Assembly (NCBI GenBank): GCA_014138725.1
Contig: JACJID010000001.1
Location: 1,736,001-1,800,000, forward strand
Length of the DNA stretch: 64,000 bases
Reading direction: 5' to 3'
Origin: Kutzneria viridogrisea
GTDB taxonomy: Bacteria; Actinomycetota; Actinomycetes; Mycobacteriales; Pseudonocardiaceae
Position 1 is the first letter of the stretch. The number at the start of each line of letters is the position of its first letter. Under the pieces are notes generated by a model. That model did not search any database. It was not told where the DNA came from and saw only the letters and a list, made by a program, of their open reading frames with translations. This document shows, one piece after another, positions 18,001 to 26,395 of the stretch. The translations under genes and the position numbers were made by a program.

Positions 18001-19383
18001 TCGGCTGGCACCGACCTGCTCCAGCTCATCGACGACATCCTGGACCTGTCCAAGGTCGAGGCGGGCAAGATGGACATCCACCCGGAGCGGTTCCGGCTGC
18101 GCGAGCTGCTGGACTACGTGCGGTCCACCTTCCAGCCGCTGACCGCGGAGAAGGGCCTGGGCTTCGGGGTGCACGTGGCCGACACGGTGCCCGAGGAGCT
18201 GGTCACCGACGAGCCGCGGCTGCGCCAGGTGCTGCGCAACCTGCTGTCCAACGCGGTGAAGTTCACCGAGTCCGGCCGGGTGGAGCTGACCGTGCGCGCC
18301 TGCGCGGACACCGTGGTGTTCAGCGTGCGCGACACCGGGATCGGCATCGCCGAGGGCAACCTGGACGCGATCTTCGGCGCTTTCCAGCAGGCCGACGGCA
18401 CCACCAGCAGGCGCTACGGCGGCACCGGGCTCGGCCTGTCCATCAGCCGCGAGGTGGCCTACCTGCTGGGTGGGGAGATCCGCGCGGAGAGCGAACTGGG
18501 AGTGGGCAGCACCTTCACCCTGCACCTGCCGACCACGCTCGCCGCCGAGGACGTGGTCGAGCCGCGTCCCGGCCGGGTGGTGGCCGCCGAGCCGGAGGGC
18601 GGGGACGGGCGCCAGCGGCTGGTCGTGGTCGAGGCGGAGAAGGACGGGGTGCTGGGGCTGTTGGCCAAGGCCGTGGCCGCCCAGTCGGCCCGCCCGGTGG
18701 GCGTCGCGGCGGTGACCACGCCCGACGAGGCCGTGCGGCTGGTCGCGGGCGGCCCGTGCACCGCGGTGCTGGTCGACCTGAGCCTGCCTGACGCCCGCGC
18801 GCTGACCCTGCTCAAGCGATTGGCTGAATCACCCGTGGCACAAGGAGTTCCAGTGCTGGCGCACGCCACCCGCGAGCTGAGCCCCGCGCAGCGCCGACTG
18901 CTGGACGCGCAGCGCCTTCCCGTGCAGATCCTGTCCACTGTGGACGATGTGCGGTCCGGTCTCGGCGAGCTGCTCGCCGGTCCCGAGCCGACGGGGGAGG
19001 AGTTGGCCGGTCGCCGGGTGCTGGTCGTGGACGACGACGTGCGCAACGTGTTCGCCATCGCGGGCGCGCTGGAGCTGGCCGGGCTCACCGTGCTGCACGC
19101 CCCCAACGGGCGCAAGGGGATCGAGCTGCTGCTCGGGGACGAACCGGTGGACCTGATCCTGATGGACGTGATGATGCCCGAGCTGGACGGTTACGCCACC
19201 ACCGCGGCGATCCGGGAGATGCCGCGCTTCGCCGAGCTGCCGATCATCGCGGTGACCGCCAAGGCCATGCAGGGCGACCGGGAGAAGAGCCTCGCCTCGG
19301 GCGCCAGCGACTACGTGACCAAGCCGGTGGACGTGGACGAGCTGCTGGACTGCATGCGGCGCTGGCTGCGCGCCACCCGCTGA
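15028..19383 (+). CDS. Multi-HAMP hybrid sensor histidine kinase (OsaA-like)
   Basis: 1451 residues, without transmembrane segments. Eight HAMP-type units occupy about residues 25-710 with a period near 92. Each has [16 protein letters not shown], then EILELK-TIN-MVDQLS, and each pair is joined by a VAREVG-EG-LGGQA-V-GV-GTWKDLT linker. A GAF domain follows (about 735-870), then a coiled coil (about 875-945), HisKA with H955 in [11 protein letters not shown], HATPase (GGTGLGLSI), a degenerate receiver (no acidic pair, about 1195-1310) and an intact receiver with D1380 ([11 protein letters not shown]). This is the layout of Streptomyces OsaA and fungal Nik1 osmosensing kinases. GGGAG is seven bases before the ATG. 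It is divergent from the SpoIIE gene; no OsaB-type regulator is visible here. Confidence 0.92.
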   Translation: MVEGENAHTRRMADERLQQLLEGLKAVRDGDFSTRLPRVDDVLMDEMADVFNGMVDQLALFTSEVTRVAREVGTEGKLGGQAAVPGVSGTWKDLTDSVNAMAGNLTGQVRDIAEVATAVAKGDLTQKITVDVKGEMLELKDTINTMVDQLSSFAAEVTRVAREVGSEGRLGGQAQVPGVGGTWRDLTTSVNFMAGNLTNQVRNIAQVTTAVAKGDLTQKITVDARGEILELKSTINTMVDQLSSFADEVTRVAREVGTEGSLGGQAQVPGVGGTWRDLTTSVNFMAGNLTAQVRSIAQVATAVAKGDLTQKITVDARGEILELKSTINTMVDQLSSFADEVTRVAREVGTEGRLGGQADVKGVSGTWKGLTESVNVMADNLTDQVRSIAQVTTAVARGDLTQKIRVDARGEILELKETINTMVDQLSAFADEVTRVARDVGTHGDLGGQAIVRGVSGTWKDLTDNVNVMASNLTSQVRSIAQVASAVARGDLSRKITVEAEGEVAALAQALNTMVDTLSAFADEVTRVAREVGNEGVLGGQARVPNVAGTWKDLTDNVNSMAHNLTSQVRNIAQVTTAVAQGDLSKKIDVDARGEILELKTTINTMVDQLSSFAAEVTRVAREVGSEGRLGGQAEVEGVSGTWKRLTENVNELAGNLTRQVRAIAEVTSAVATGDLTRSISVEAQGEVAELKDNINAMVHSLRESTRSNQDQDWLNTNLARMSGLMQGHRDLRTVGELIMNELTPLVGALHGTFYLTGSDEHGEHLVLVAAYGRHADGALPQRFDLGQSLVGQVARTRKPIVLDRIPADYLTISSSLGSADPAHLIVLPIVFEDAALGVIELASFGPFTPVRKDFLEQLMETIGVNVNTIIANVRTDSLLAESQRLTRELQARSGELQEQQAELRRSNAELARQNRDIEVKNVEIEQARREIEERAQQLALASKYKSEFLANMSHELRTPLNSLLILARLLAQNPGRNLTGKQVEYANVIHSAGTDLLQLIDDILDLSKVEAGKMDIHPERFRLRELLDYVRSTFQPLTAEKGLGFGVHVADTVPEELVTDEPRLRQVLRNLLSNAVKFTESGRVELTVRACADTVVFSVRDTGIGIAEGNLDAIFGAFQQADGTTSRRYGGTGLGLSISREVAYLLGGEIRAESELGVGSTFTLHLPTTLAAEDVVEPRPGRVVAAEPEGGDGRQRLVVVEAEKDGVLGLLAKAVAAQSARPVGVAAVTTPDEAVRLVAGGPCTAVLVDLSLPDARALTLLKRLAESPVAQGVPVLAHATRELSPAQRRLLDAQRLPVQILSTVDDVRSGLGELLAGPEPTGEELAGRRVLVVDDDVRNVFAIAGALELAGLTVLHAPNGRKGIELLLGDEPVDLILMDVMMPELDGYATTAAIREMPRFAELPIIAVTAKAMQGDREKSLASGASDYVTKPVDVDELLDCMRRWLRATR
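15650..16082 (+). repeat. Exact 157-bp tandem duplication inside the HAMP array
   Basis: Bases 15650-15806 recur without any mismatch at 15926-16082, an offset of 276 bases, exactly one HAMP-plus-linker unit. Neighbouring units are clearly similar but carry many silent differences. This identity therefore implies recent unit duplication or gene conversion between the third and fourth HAMP units. Confidence 0.85.
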
Positions 19384-19399
19384 GGGCCCGCCCGGGTGT

Positions 19400-19452
19400 G
19401 CCGTGAAGGTGGCTTTCACTGCGCCCCGCGCAGTGAAAGCCACCTTCACGGC
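19400..19452. terminator. Long perfect hairpin, probable bidirectional terminator
   Basis: A perfect inverted repeat with 24-base arms (19400-19423 and 19429-19452) and a five-base loop lies between two convergent genes. The core arm is GTGAAGGTGGCTTTCACTGC. No T-tract follows, as is usual in high-GC actinobacteria. A related hairpin with the pattern GAAGGTG-x-x-x-TTCACTGC occurs at 33.7 kb, so it may belong to a dispersed repeat family. Confidence 0.75.
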
Positions 19453-19478
19453 GGTGTTGGCAGTCGGCGTTAGTGGCG

Positions 19479-19883
19479 CTACCGCGAGCTGGCCGAGGTC
19501 CGGTTCTGAGCCCGTTCGTCGGCGGTGGCCAGCCAGAAGAAGACCGGCGGCAGGACGAGTTCGAGCACCGTGAGCGGCACCTGGAACCAGTGCGGCGTGC
19601 CCTGCACGACCAGGGACAGCAGTCGGCCCAGGCCGCCGAGCAGGAAGATGCCCGCGAGCCAGCGTACGGCCCAGGCCGGGATGGGCGACTGGCGGGCGGC
19701 CCAGACCCAGGCCAGCCCGAAGCCGAGGAAGATCGCGTTGTAGAACCGTTCCCGGCTGTCGACCGTGGCACCGGCCGTGGTCTCGCCCGATATCGAGTCG
19801 ATGCCAAGCACGAGGTGGTACGCGCCGATCGCGGCACAGGCGATGCCCATGATCAGCATGAGCCATTTCAACAGTGCGGCCAT
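19479..19883 (-). CDS. DUF4345 membrane protein
   Basis: 134 residues with four hydrophobic helices (about 4-25, 45-62, 72-90, 97-117). Marks of DUF4345 are GAYHLVLGIDSISG and RFYNAIFLGFGLAWVWAAR, followed by LGGLGRLLSLVVQGTPHWFQ. Function unknown; the location is the cytoplasmic membrane. It is divergent from a TetR gene with a strong operator between the two starts, so expression is likely ligand-inducible. Confidence 0.85.
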   Translation of the reverse strand: MAALLKWLMLIMGIACAAIGAYHLVLGIDSISGETTAGATVDSRERFYNAIFLGFGLAWVWAARQSPIPAWAVRWLAGIFLLGGLGRLLSLVVQGTPHWFQVPLTVLELVLPPVFFWLATADERAQNRTSASSR

Positions 19884-19902
19884 GGTTCGCCCCCTGGAGT
19901 TT

Positions 19903-19940
19903 TAGTAGATACGTGTCTACTAACGGGGTGGACACGTGTC
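19903..19940. promoter_or_regulatory. TetR operator region between DUF4345 and tetR
   Basis: A 20-base near-perfect palindrome, TAGTAGATACGTGTCTACTA (two symmetric positions differ), is followed eight bases later by a perfect 10-base palindrome GACACGTGTC that repeats its core. Both lie in the 72-base divergent intergenic region, so a TetR dimer pair could block both promoters. Confidence 0.65.
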
Positions 19941-19955
19941 AAGTAGCGTGTCCCG

Positions 19956-20546
19956 GTGACCACTCGCCGCAGGCTCAGCCCCGCAGCGCGCCGCGAGCAA
20001 CTGCTTGAGGTCGGCGCGCGCATGTTCGCGGCCAAGCCGTACGACGAGGTGCTCATGGAGGAGGTAGCGGAGCGGGCGGGGGTCTCGCGGGCCCTGCTGT
20101 ACCGCCACTTCCCCGGCAAGCGCGACCTGTTCGCCGGGATCTACCAGCAGGCCGCCGACCGGCTGCTGGCCCAGTCGGAGATCGACCCGGCCGGGCCGAT
20201 CGTGCAGCAGGTGCGGGCGGCCCTGGACGCACACATCGACTACTTCGAGGCCAACCGGCACGCCGTGCTCGCCGCGAACCGGGAACTGGTCGGCGACCCG
20301 GTGATCCAGGCGATCATCACCGACGAATTGGGCGTGCTGCGGGGACGGATGCTCGACGCCACGGGGCTGACCGACCACGCCAGGGAGTTGGTGTCGGCCG
20401 CGCTGATGAGCTGGTTGGTGTTCGTGCGCGCGCTCTGCGTGGACTGGCTGAGCGCCGAGGCGTTCTCCCGCACCGAACTGCGCGAGATGTGCGTCGGGGC
20501 ACTGCTGGGCGCGCTCGGGGCCGTCATCGACCTCGAACAGCTGTAG
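19956..20546 (+). CDS. TetR/AcrR family transcriptional regulator
   Basis: 196 residues. The N-terminal HTH is canonical (RREQLLEVGARMFAAKPYDEVLMEEVAERAGVSRALLYRHFPGKRDLF). The C-terminal domain has no diagnostic ligand motif. It probably represses the divergent DUF4345 gene and itself through the palindromes in between. GTG start. The BlaI gene begins 10 bases after its stop on the same strand. Confidence 0.92.
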   Translation: MTTRRRLSPAARREQLLEVGARMFAAKPYDEVLMEEVAERAGVSRALLYRHFPGKRDLFAGIYQQAADRLLAQSEIDPAGPIVQQVRAALDAHIDYFEANRHAVLAANRELVGDPVIQAIITDELGVLRGRMLDATGLTDHARELVSAALMSWLVFVRALCVDWLSAEAFSRTELREMCVGALLGALGAVIDLEQL

Positions 20547-20556
20547 ATTCGAGCCC

Positions 20557-20928
20557 GTGGATGCTGAGCGGCAGCGGCGTGGGCACGGCGAGCTGGAGGC
20601 CGAGGTCCTGGCCGCGCTGTGGGCGGCCGACGAGGCGCTGACGGCGAACCAGGTGCTGGGCGCGCTGGGGTCGGGACTGGCCTACACCACGGTGGTCACG
20701 GCGTTGTCCCGGTTGCACGCCAAGGGAGTGCTCAGCCGCGTGCCCGTCGGCAGGGCCTACGCGTACCGGCCGGTGACCGACGAGCCCGGCATGGCGGCGC
20801 GGCGGATGCGGCAGGTGCTGGAGTCCGAAGTGGACCGTCAGGTGGTGCTGGCCCGCTTCGTCTCGGAGCTGTCCGAGCACGACGAGCAGGTGTTGCGCCA
20901 ACTGTTGGGGAGGGCGGATGAGCACTGA
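20557..20928 (+). CDS. BlaI/MecI/CopY family repressor
   Basis: 123 residues. The winged helix reads ELEAEVLAALWAADEALTANQVLGAL, then AYTTVVTALSRLHAKGVLSR, with the C-terminal dimer helix ending HDEQVLRQLLGR. In the BlaI-BlaR1 systems the repressor is removed by the partner M56 protease. The gene overlaps the M56 gene by 11 bases, so the pair is translationally coupled. No beta-lactamase gene is nearby. A TACTACA-N4-TGTAGTA palindrome at 25.04 kb is a conceivable target. Confidence 0.92.
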   Translation: MDAERQRRGHGELEAEVLAALWAADEALTANQVLGALGSGLAYTTVVTALSRLHAKGVLSRVPVGRAYAYRPVTDEPGMAARRMRQVLESEVDRQVVLARFVSELSEHDEQVLRQLLGRADEH

Positions 20929-21790
20929 CCTGTACCTCGACCTGGCCGCCGCGCTGCTCTTGTCACTGGTGGCCGTCCCGGTGTCCCAACGGCTTTCGGC
21001 GCGGGTGCACCCGCGCCGGGCCAGTCGCGTGCTGGTGGCCGTCGCGCTGCTGGCGGCCCTGGCCAGCACCGGGGCGCTGACGGCCCTCGCCGTGGCGGTG
21101 GTGGTCGGGGCCGTCCCGCTGGTGCCCGGTGGTGCCGCCTGCGTGGTGCTGGTGGTCCTGCTGGGGCGGTTGGCCGTGGTCGCCGTGGATCGTGGCCGGG
21201 CGCTGGCCCGGTGCGCGAAGGCGTTGCGGGGCAGCGCGGTGCACGGTGATCTACAGGTGCTGGCCGAGGAGCGGGCCTTCGCCTGTGCCGTGCCGGGCCG
21301 CCCGGGTCGGGTCGTCGTGTCCTCGGGCATGTTGCGCGCACTGGACGCCACCGGACGGCGCGCGCTGTTGGCCCACGAGCGGGCACACCTGGTCGGCAGG
21401 CACCACCGGCTCGTCATCGCCGGTGATCTCGCCGCCGCGGTCAACCCGCTGGTGAGCCCGCTGCGGGCGGCCATCCGCTACGCCGTGGAACGGTCCGCCG
21501 ACGAGGCCGCCGCCGAGCAGGTCGGCGACCGGCGGGCGGTCGCCCACGCGGTGGCCAAGGCGGCGCTGGTCGGGCTGGGCGCGAGCTGGGGCTCGCCGGT
21601 GGCCCTGGGCGCCGCGACCGGGCCGGTTCCGCGCCGGGTCAAGGCATTGCTGGACACCGGGCCCGCGCCACGAGCCGGGATCTGGGCGGTGCTGGCCCTG
21701 CTGCTGCTCGGGCTCGCGCTCGCGCTGGTCACCGACGCCGCGGTGGACCTGCACGAGGTGACGGTTCAGGCGAGCAGCCCGCTGGCGTAG
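20918..21790 (+). CDS. M56 family membrane metallopeptidase (BlaR1-like)
   Basis: 290 residues. Transmembrane helices lie at about 5-23, 35-60 and 64-83, with a further one at about 258-278. The zinc motif HERAH is at about 159-163, followed by a distal acidic ligand in ERSADEAAAEQ. There is no penicillin-binding sensor domain, as in most actinobacterial BlaI-M56 pairs. It presumably cleaves the BlaI repressor after an unknown envelope signal. Its 3' end overlaps efeB on the opposite strand by 25 bases. Confidence 0.9.
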   Translation: MSTDLYLDLAAALLLSLVAVPVSQRLSARVHPRRASRVLVAVALLAALASTGALTALAVAVVVGAVPLVPGGAACVVLVVLLGRLAVVAVDRGRALARCAKALRGSAVHGDLQVLAEERAFACAVPGRPGRVVVSSGMLRALDATGRRALLAHERAHLVGRHHRLVIAGDLAAAVNPLVSPLRAAIRYAVERSADEAAAEQVGDRRAVAHAVAKAALVGLGASWGSPVALGAATGPVPRRVKALLDTGPAPRAGIWAVLALLLLGLALALVTDAAVDLHEVTVQASSPLA

Positions 21791-22983
21791 TGGTCGTTGT
21801 TGTCCCGGACCCCGGGCAGCACGAAGAAGTAGCCGCCGCCGAAGGGCTTGACGTAGTCGGTCAGCGGCTCGCCATTGAGCCGTTCCTGCACGGCCTCGAA
21901 CTGCCTGGCGATGTCCTGCTGGAAGCAGCAGAAGATCAGCCCGGCGTCCAGGTTGCCGTTGACCTCGAAGCCGCGGTCGTAGTTGAACGGCCTGCGCAGG
22001 ATCCGGCTGGGCTCGGTCTTGGCGGTGCGCGGGTTGGCCAGCCGGATGTGCGAGTCCAGCGGGATGACCTTGCCCTCCGGGTCCTTGGCGTAGTCCGGGT
22101 TGTCGAACTCGGCGCTGCCGTCCAGCGGGGCACCGCTGTCGCGGCGGCGGCCGAACATGCGCTCCTGCTCGCTGATGGAGATCCGGTCCCAGAACTCCAC
22201 CAGCATCTTGATCAGCCGCACCACCTGGTACGTGCCGCCCGCGGTCCAGGCCGGTTCCGGGCCGCCCGCGGGCACCCACACCAGTGCGTCGCCCTCGGCG
22301 GCCTTGGGGTTGACGATGCCGTCCTTGAATCCCAGCAGGTTGCGCGGGGTGCCGCTGGGCCGTGGCGGGGAGGCGAAGCCGTCCAGTCGGTAGCGCGGCT
22401 GCATCCAGTCCCGGGTGCTCTTGGCGATGTCGCGCAGCGCGTGGTGCACGGTGTCGGCGTTGTTCGCGCAGACCTGCACCATCAGGTCCCCGTGGCACCA
22501 GGCGGGGTCCAGGGCGTCGTCGGGGAAGGTCCGCATGGCGCTCAACCGCGCGGGCTTGCGCGCGGCCAGCCCGAACCGGTCGTCGAACAGGGCGGCGCCC
22601 ACGGAGACGGTGACGGTGAGCCCGTCGGCGGGCACGGTGGGGCCGAGCACCGCGCTGTCCGAGGGCGGCGAGCCGACCCCGAGGTCGGGCGGCGTGCCCC
22701 CGGCGGTGAGGAACCGGGCCCGCACCGTGAGCGCCTTGAACAGCTCGACCAGTCCGGCCCTGTCCTTGGCCGTCACGTCGAAGGCCGCGAAGGTGGCCGC
22801 GGGCTGGAGAGCGGTGAAGACCCCGGCCTGGTGCGGGCCGTGGAACGGGTAGGACTCCACTGTGGACGGTGCGGTACCGGCGGCGTCGGCGCGCGCACCG
22901 ACGGCGACCAGGCCGCCGGCCAGCGCGGTACCGGCAACTCCGGCGCCGGTGCCCTGCAGGAATCTGCGCCTGCTCAACGACAT
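21766..22983 (-). CDS. efeB: Dyp-type peroxidase EfeB (Tat-secreted)
   Basis: 405 residues. The Tat signal is SRRRFLQG followed by a hydrophobic stretch and an AGGLVAVGARADA cleavage region. The Dyp signature GFKDGI (GxxDG distal Asp) lies near residue 220, and the C-terminal half contains FNYDRGFEVNGNLDAGLIFCCFQQD. EfeB oxidises or extracts haem/ferrous iron outside the membrane to feed EfeU. An AGGAG site precedes the ATG, and the gene begins 14 bases after the fused efeUO stop. It is therefore the second gene of an iron operon. Confidence 0.94.
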   Translation of the reverse strand: MSLSRRRFLQGTGAGVAGTALAGGLVAVGARADAAGTAPSTVESYPFHGPHQAGVFTALQPAATFAAFDVTAKDRAGLVELFKALTVRARFLTAGGTPPDLGVGSPPSDSAVLGPTVPADGLTVTVSVGAALFDDRFGLAARKPARLSAMRTFPDDALDPAWCHGDLMVQVCANNADTVHHALRDIAKSTRDWMQPRYRLDGFASPPRPSGTPRNLLGFKDGIVNPKAAEGDALVWVPAGGPEPAWTAGGTYQVVRLIKMLVEFWDRISISEQERMFGRRRDSGAPLDGSAEFDNPDYAKDPEGKVIPLDSHIRLANPRTAKTEPSRILRRPFNYDRGFEVNGNLDAGLIFCCFQQDIARQFEAVQERLNGEPLTDYVKPFGGGYFFVLPGVRDNNDHYASGLLA

Positions 22984-22997
22984 GACAGTGATCTCCT

Positions 22998-24992
22998 TCA
23001 GGCGGCGCGGACTTCGAGCAGGGTGGGGATGGCCGACAGGGTCTCCAGCGCGGCACCGAGCCGGGACTGCACCCGCTGCCGATCGGCCAGCGGCGCGCTG
23101 TTCGTCTTGCCCTGCAAGGACTCGGCCAGTTCGGACAGCTGCGCGCGGGCCTTGGGCAGCAGGTCGGGGCGGCGGACGGTGAGCAGGTCGGCCAGCCGGT
23201 CCAGCACGGCGTTGGTGGCCTCCACGTCGGCGGCGGTCTCCGCGTAGGCCGCTCCGGAGCCCTGGTCGGACAGGCCCATCAGGCCCCGGCGCAGCGAGTC
23301 CTCCAGGATCTCGTGCGCCCGCAGCGGCAGGTCCTTCACATCGGTCTTGATCGTCGGCAACTTCTGTTGCAGGGCCAGGACGTCCTCGTGCAGCTTGGCC
23401 GCGATCGGGGTCAGCTCGGCCGCGCCCTGTCCGTGCCAGAGCCCGAACTCGACCCGGTGCAGGCCGGTGAAGCCGGGGTCGGCCGTGCCCTCCGGCAAGC
23501 CCTGTGGCAGCCCCGCGATGGCGTTGCCCAGGTCCTCGAAACTGCCGTAGGCGGCGCCGATGCGCTGCCAGGTGAGCTGTGCGGTCAGCCAGGCCGCCTT
23601 CGCCCCGTCCAGATCACCGGCGGCCAGCCTCGCCCGCAACTGGTCGGTCTGGGTGGCCAGCGCGGTCAGTTTGTCCGCCACGTAGGCGGTGTAGGACTCG
23701 GTCGGGCCTTGCAGGTCCTTTTCGGACACCGGAACCACCGCGGGGACCGCCGCCTGCCCGGAACCGCCGTTGACCGAGGCGGCGGGGGAGACCTGGTCCA
23801 GTTCGCCGGGCACCAGGCAGCGCCAGGCGTACTGGCCCGGAGTGAGGTCCACGGTGATCGACCGCTTCGTGCCCGGGCCGAGTCCTTCGATCTCGCCGAT
23901 CACGGCCCCGTCGGTGGAGCGGATCAGGTAGATCTCCCCGCCGTGCCCGGACTTGTTCAGCACCGTGATCGTGGACCGGCCCGCCGCGGTGCCGGTCCAG
24001 TCGCTGGCGCACCCGGTGGCCGTCACGGTGACCTGCTGGTTCGTGCTCGCCTCCGAGGAACTCGTCAGCAGGGCGAAGGCGCCGACGGCCAGCACCGGCA
24101 CACCGACCGCCGCGCCGACGTACACCCAGTGCGGCAACGGCTTGCGAGCCACCGGCTCGGCCTTGTCCACAGTGGAGGGTTCTGCGGAGGGGCGTCGCAG
24201 CAGGGCGTGGAGCACGATCGCGGCGTAGGCGAGGTAGGTGGCGACCTGTAGCACCGTCATGCGGGGCGAGAGGTTGGTGATCCCGCTGATCAGCGAGACC
24301 CACCAGCTGTCGGTGGACAGCACCGTGGACAGGTCGAAGGCCAGCCAGTTGCGGCCCGGGATGATCCCGGCGGTCTGCAACTCGCCGAGCCCGTAGGCCA
24401 GCACCCCGGCGGCGATGACCACGAGCAGGACCGCCGTGCGGGAGAAGAAGGCGCCGAGGTTGAGCCGCACGCTGCTGCGCACGATCAGCCAGCACAGCAG
24501 CAGGGCCACGGCCAGGCCGATCGCGGCGCCGACCAACGGTGCCACGGTGTCGCCGGAGGCCTGCACCGTGGTCCACAGGAACAGGGCCGTCTCCAGCCCT
24601 TCCCTTGCCACGGCGAGGAAAGCGGTCAGCGCGAGTGCCCCGGTGCCCACGCTGAGCGCTTGGCCGACCTGCTCGCGGAGTTCGGCGGACAGCCCGCGTG
24701 CCGTGCGCCGCATCCAGAAGATCATCCAGGTGACCAGGCCGACCGCGGCCAGGCTGAGCAGGCCGCCGAACACCGCCTGGGCGGTCAGCGTCAGCTCGGC
24801 GCGGGAGAAGGCCAGCACGGCCCCGAACCCCAGCGAGAGCAGGGCGGCGGCGAGCACGCCGAGCCAGATCGGCGCGGTGGACCGGCCGGGGGCGGCCTTG
24901 CGCACCGCGGCCAGCAGGATGCTGACCACCAGTCCGATCTCCAGGCCCTCTCTCAGGCCGATGACCAGGTTCGGCACACCGTCAGCCCACAC
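22998..24992 (-). CDS. efeU/efeO: Fused EfeU-EfeO iron permease/periplasmic protein
   Basis: 664 residues, two proteins in one. Residues 1-270 are an FTR1/EfeU permease with seven helices and both REGLE iron motifs (14-18 and 130-134). After a further membrane helix (about 292-310), an external cupredoxin-like segment covers about 320-400 and an EfeO/imelysin M75 domain about 435-664 (GLHRVEFGLWHGQ, LPLRAHEILEDSLRRGL). In enterobacteria these are separate efeU and efeO genes. The product imports ferric or ferrous iron with EfeB. GTG start preceded by GGAG. It is controlled by an IdeR-like box directly upstream. Confidence 0.92.
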   Translation of the reverse strand: MWADGVPNLVIGLREGLEIGLVVSILLAAVRKAAPGRSTAPIWLGVLAAALLSLGFGAVLAFSRAELTLTAQAVFGGLLSLAAVGLVTWMIFWMRRTARGLSAELREQVGQALSVGTGALALTAFLAVAREGLETALFLWTTVQASGDTVAPLVGAAIGLAVALLLCWLIVRSSVRLNLGAFFSRTAVLLVVIAAGVLAYGLGELQTAGIIPGRNWLAFDLSTVLSTDSWWVSLISGITNLSPRMTVLQVATYLAYAAIVLHALLRRPSAEPSTVDKAEPVARKPLPHWVYVGAAVGVPVLAVGAFALLTSSSEASTNQQVTVTATGCASDWTGTAAGRSTITVLNKSGHGGEIYLIRSTDGAVIGEIEGLGPGTKRSITVDLTPGQYAWRCLVPGELDQVSPAASVNGGSGQAAVPAVVPVSEKDLQGPTESYTAYVADKLTALATQTDQLRARLAAGDLDGAKAAWLTAQLTWQRIGAAYGSFEDLGNAIAGLPQGLPEGTADPGFTGLHRVEFGLWHGQGAAELTPIAAKLHEDVLALQQKLPTIKTDVKDLPLRAHEILEDSLRRGLMGLSDQGSGAAYAETAADVEATNAVLDRLADLLTVRRPDLLPKARAQLSELAESLQGKTNSAPLADRQRVQSRLGAALETLSAIPTLLEVRAA

Positions 24993-25006
24993 CGCAACTC
25001 CATCTG

Positions 25007-25025
25007 TTCGGCAAGCCTCACCTCA
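25007..25025 (-). promoter_or_regulatory. IdeR/DtxR-type iron box upstream of efeUO
   Basis: On the minus strand TGAGGTGAGGCTTGCCGAA matches the iron-box consensus TTAGGTTAGGCTAACCTAA at 14 of 19 positions. It ends 15 bases before the GTG of efeUO. Iron-dependent repression of the efe operon is the expected consequence. Confidence 0.7.
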
Positions 25026-25039
25026 CTGAGGCAAGCCTA

Positions 25040-25057
25040 TACTACATATTTGTAGTA
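25040..25057. promoter_or_regulatory. TACTACA-N4-TGTAGTA palindrome in the efe promoter
   Basis: Seven-base perfect arms with a four-base spacer, in an unusually AT-rich pocket upstream of the iron box. On the minus strand it lies next to a possible -10 (TAGTAT). The TACA/TGTA half-sites resemble BlaI/CopY operators, and a BlaI gene lies 4.1 kb away. The link is inference. Confidence 0.45.
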
Positions 25058-25135
25058 GTGCGGGAAGGGGTGCGCTCGATTGGCACCTGGCCGGAGCAAC
25101 GGCCCTGCTGCTGGTGATCATGCGCCTGCTCCACA

Positions 25136-25419
25136 CGGTGCGAGCTCCAGGCCAAGCCGTTGGGCCGCGCCATGTTGGCGGCCCTCGCCGAACTCGTGAG
25201 CGATCCCGTCGCGGCTGCGGTTCGAGGTGGGTTCGATGAACGCCCTCGACCTGGCGGAGAGCTCGCTGGCTGCCGCTGGACCAGGTCGCGGGGTTGGCGC
25301 GGCGGGCCGGGCTGGTCGAGGTCGCCCGGCTGCTGCGCGAACCCGAGGAACACGAGGCGGGGCCGCAGGGATTCCTGTTGGCGCGCAAGCCTCAGCGGTC
25401 GGTGGAGTGCGGTGCCTGA
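25136..25419 (+). pseudogene. Decayed class I SAM methyltransferase
   Basis: Three pieces of one methyltransferase family occur in order but in shifted frames: ELQAKPLGRAMLAALAELV, then RFEVGSMNALDLAESSLA, then LDQVAGLARRAGLVEVARLL...GPQGFLLARKP with a stop at the end. The intact family would have the SAM glycine loop between the first two and about 40 residues between the last two. Both are deleted here. The remaining bases to the nuclease gene hold nothing recognisable. Confidence 0.65.
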
Positions 25420-25656
25420 GTGTGCTCCTCGCGGACCGTGCACAGTGGTGCTGGCCTCGCCGTACCGGGTGAGGCCGACCAGATTGTTGCGCACCAACGA
25501 TGTCCGCGTGCACTCCTGGAGTTGAACGCCCGATGAACCCTGGACTGGTCTTCACAGTCGTACGGCCCCTGTGAATGCTTGGCGGTTCACAACGGACCCG
25601 TGACCTGCCTAGCGTGCCCCTCGGATCATCCCTGGCCCCGATCCGAAAGGCGTGAC

Positions 25657-26196
25657 ATGTCCTTTTCCTTGTCCTTCAACCGTTTTCTCGTGATCGGTGT
25701 GGCCGCGGGCGCGGCGGTGGCCACCCTGCCCGCCGCGACCGCCATCGCCGCACCCACGGCGCCCGCCGCCTCCTGCTCGACCTCGTACCTGCCGCTGCCC
25801 GACCCGCACTGCACCCCGGGCGCCACGAACCCGGACGTCACGCAGGCGACCATCAACTCCACGATCTGCGTGTCCGGCTGGACCGCCACCGTCCGTCCGC
25901 CGACCTCGTACACCAACGCCCTGAAGAAGCAGGGCATCGCGGACTACGGCTACTCCGACACGAACATGTCCGACTACGAGGAGGATCACTTCCTGCCGCT
26001 GGAACTGGGTGGGGCGCCTCGTGATCCGCGCAACCTGTGGCCGGAACCGCACAGCGGGGACAAGAACTCCTACAGCAAGGATTCGGTGGAGAACGCCGTG
26101 AAGAAGGCGGTCTGCGCGGGGCGGGCCACGTTGAGCGCGGCCCAGCACGCGATGCTCACCGACTGGACCACGGCCAAGTCGGTGCTCGGCATCTGA
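25657..26196 (+). CDS. Secreted HNH-type endonuclease-like protein
   Basis: 179 residues. A signal peptide of about 32 residues (hydrophobic FLVIGVAAGAAVATLPAATAIA, cleaved near AAPTA) leads a small domain. Its core is DYEEDHFLPLELGGAPRDPRNLWPEPH; D-H, the downstream N-LWPE and a final His resemble the betabetaalpha-metal HNH fold. Two to three cysteines suggest disulfides. It may act as an extracellular nuclease for nutrient use or competition. No immunity gene is evident. The only ribosome site is a weak AAAGG. Confidence 0.75.
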   Translation: MSFSLSFNRFLVIGVAAGAAVATLPAATAIAAPTAPAASCSTSYLPLPDPHCTPGATNPDVTQATINSTICVSGWTATVRPPTSYTNALKKQGIADYGYSDTNMSDYEEDHFLPLELGGAPRDPRNLWPEPHSGDKNSYSKDSVENAVKKAVCAGRATLSAAQHAMLTDWTTAKSVLGI

Positions 26197-26238
26197 AATC
26201 CGATGGGCGCGGCCGTGACTTCCCGCTAACCTTCCGCC

Positions 26239-26391
26239 ATGAGACAGGTGGTGTGGGCAGTCGCGGCCGCGCTCGGCGCTGCCGCTGGCCACCCCGTGCT
26301 GGCTGTCTGCGTTCTGCTGTTGCTCGCCTGCGTGGGCAGGCGAGCACGGCTCAGGAACCACGCCCCTGCCCGCGTGCCGCACAAGGTGTAG
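26239..26391 (+). CDS. Small membrane peptide, hypothetical
   Basis: 50 codons from ATG to TAG: MRQVVWAVAAALGAAAGH, then a hydrophobic stretch VLAVCVLLLLACVG and a basic tail (GRRARLRNHAPARVPHKV). One transmembrane helix with positive-inside character. No family is recognised and the ribosome site is weak, so coding status is uncertain. It is convergent with the oxidoreductase gene 4 bases away. Confidence 0.4.
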   Translation: MRQVVWAVAAALGAAAGHPVLAVCVLLLLACVGRRARLRNHAPARVPHKV

Positions 26392-26395
26392 GCGC

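Noticed and set aside
14887-18525. A 1212-codon open frame on the minus strand opposite the HAMP kinase
   Set aside because: It is His/Gly/Gln-rich low-complexity sequence with the period of the HAMP repeats. Such frames arise opposite GC-rich codons; the plus-strand protein has clear domains.
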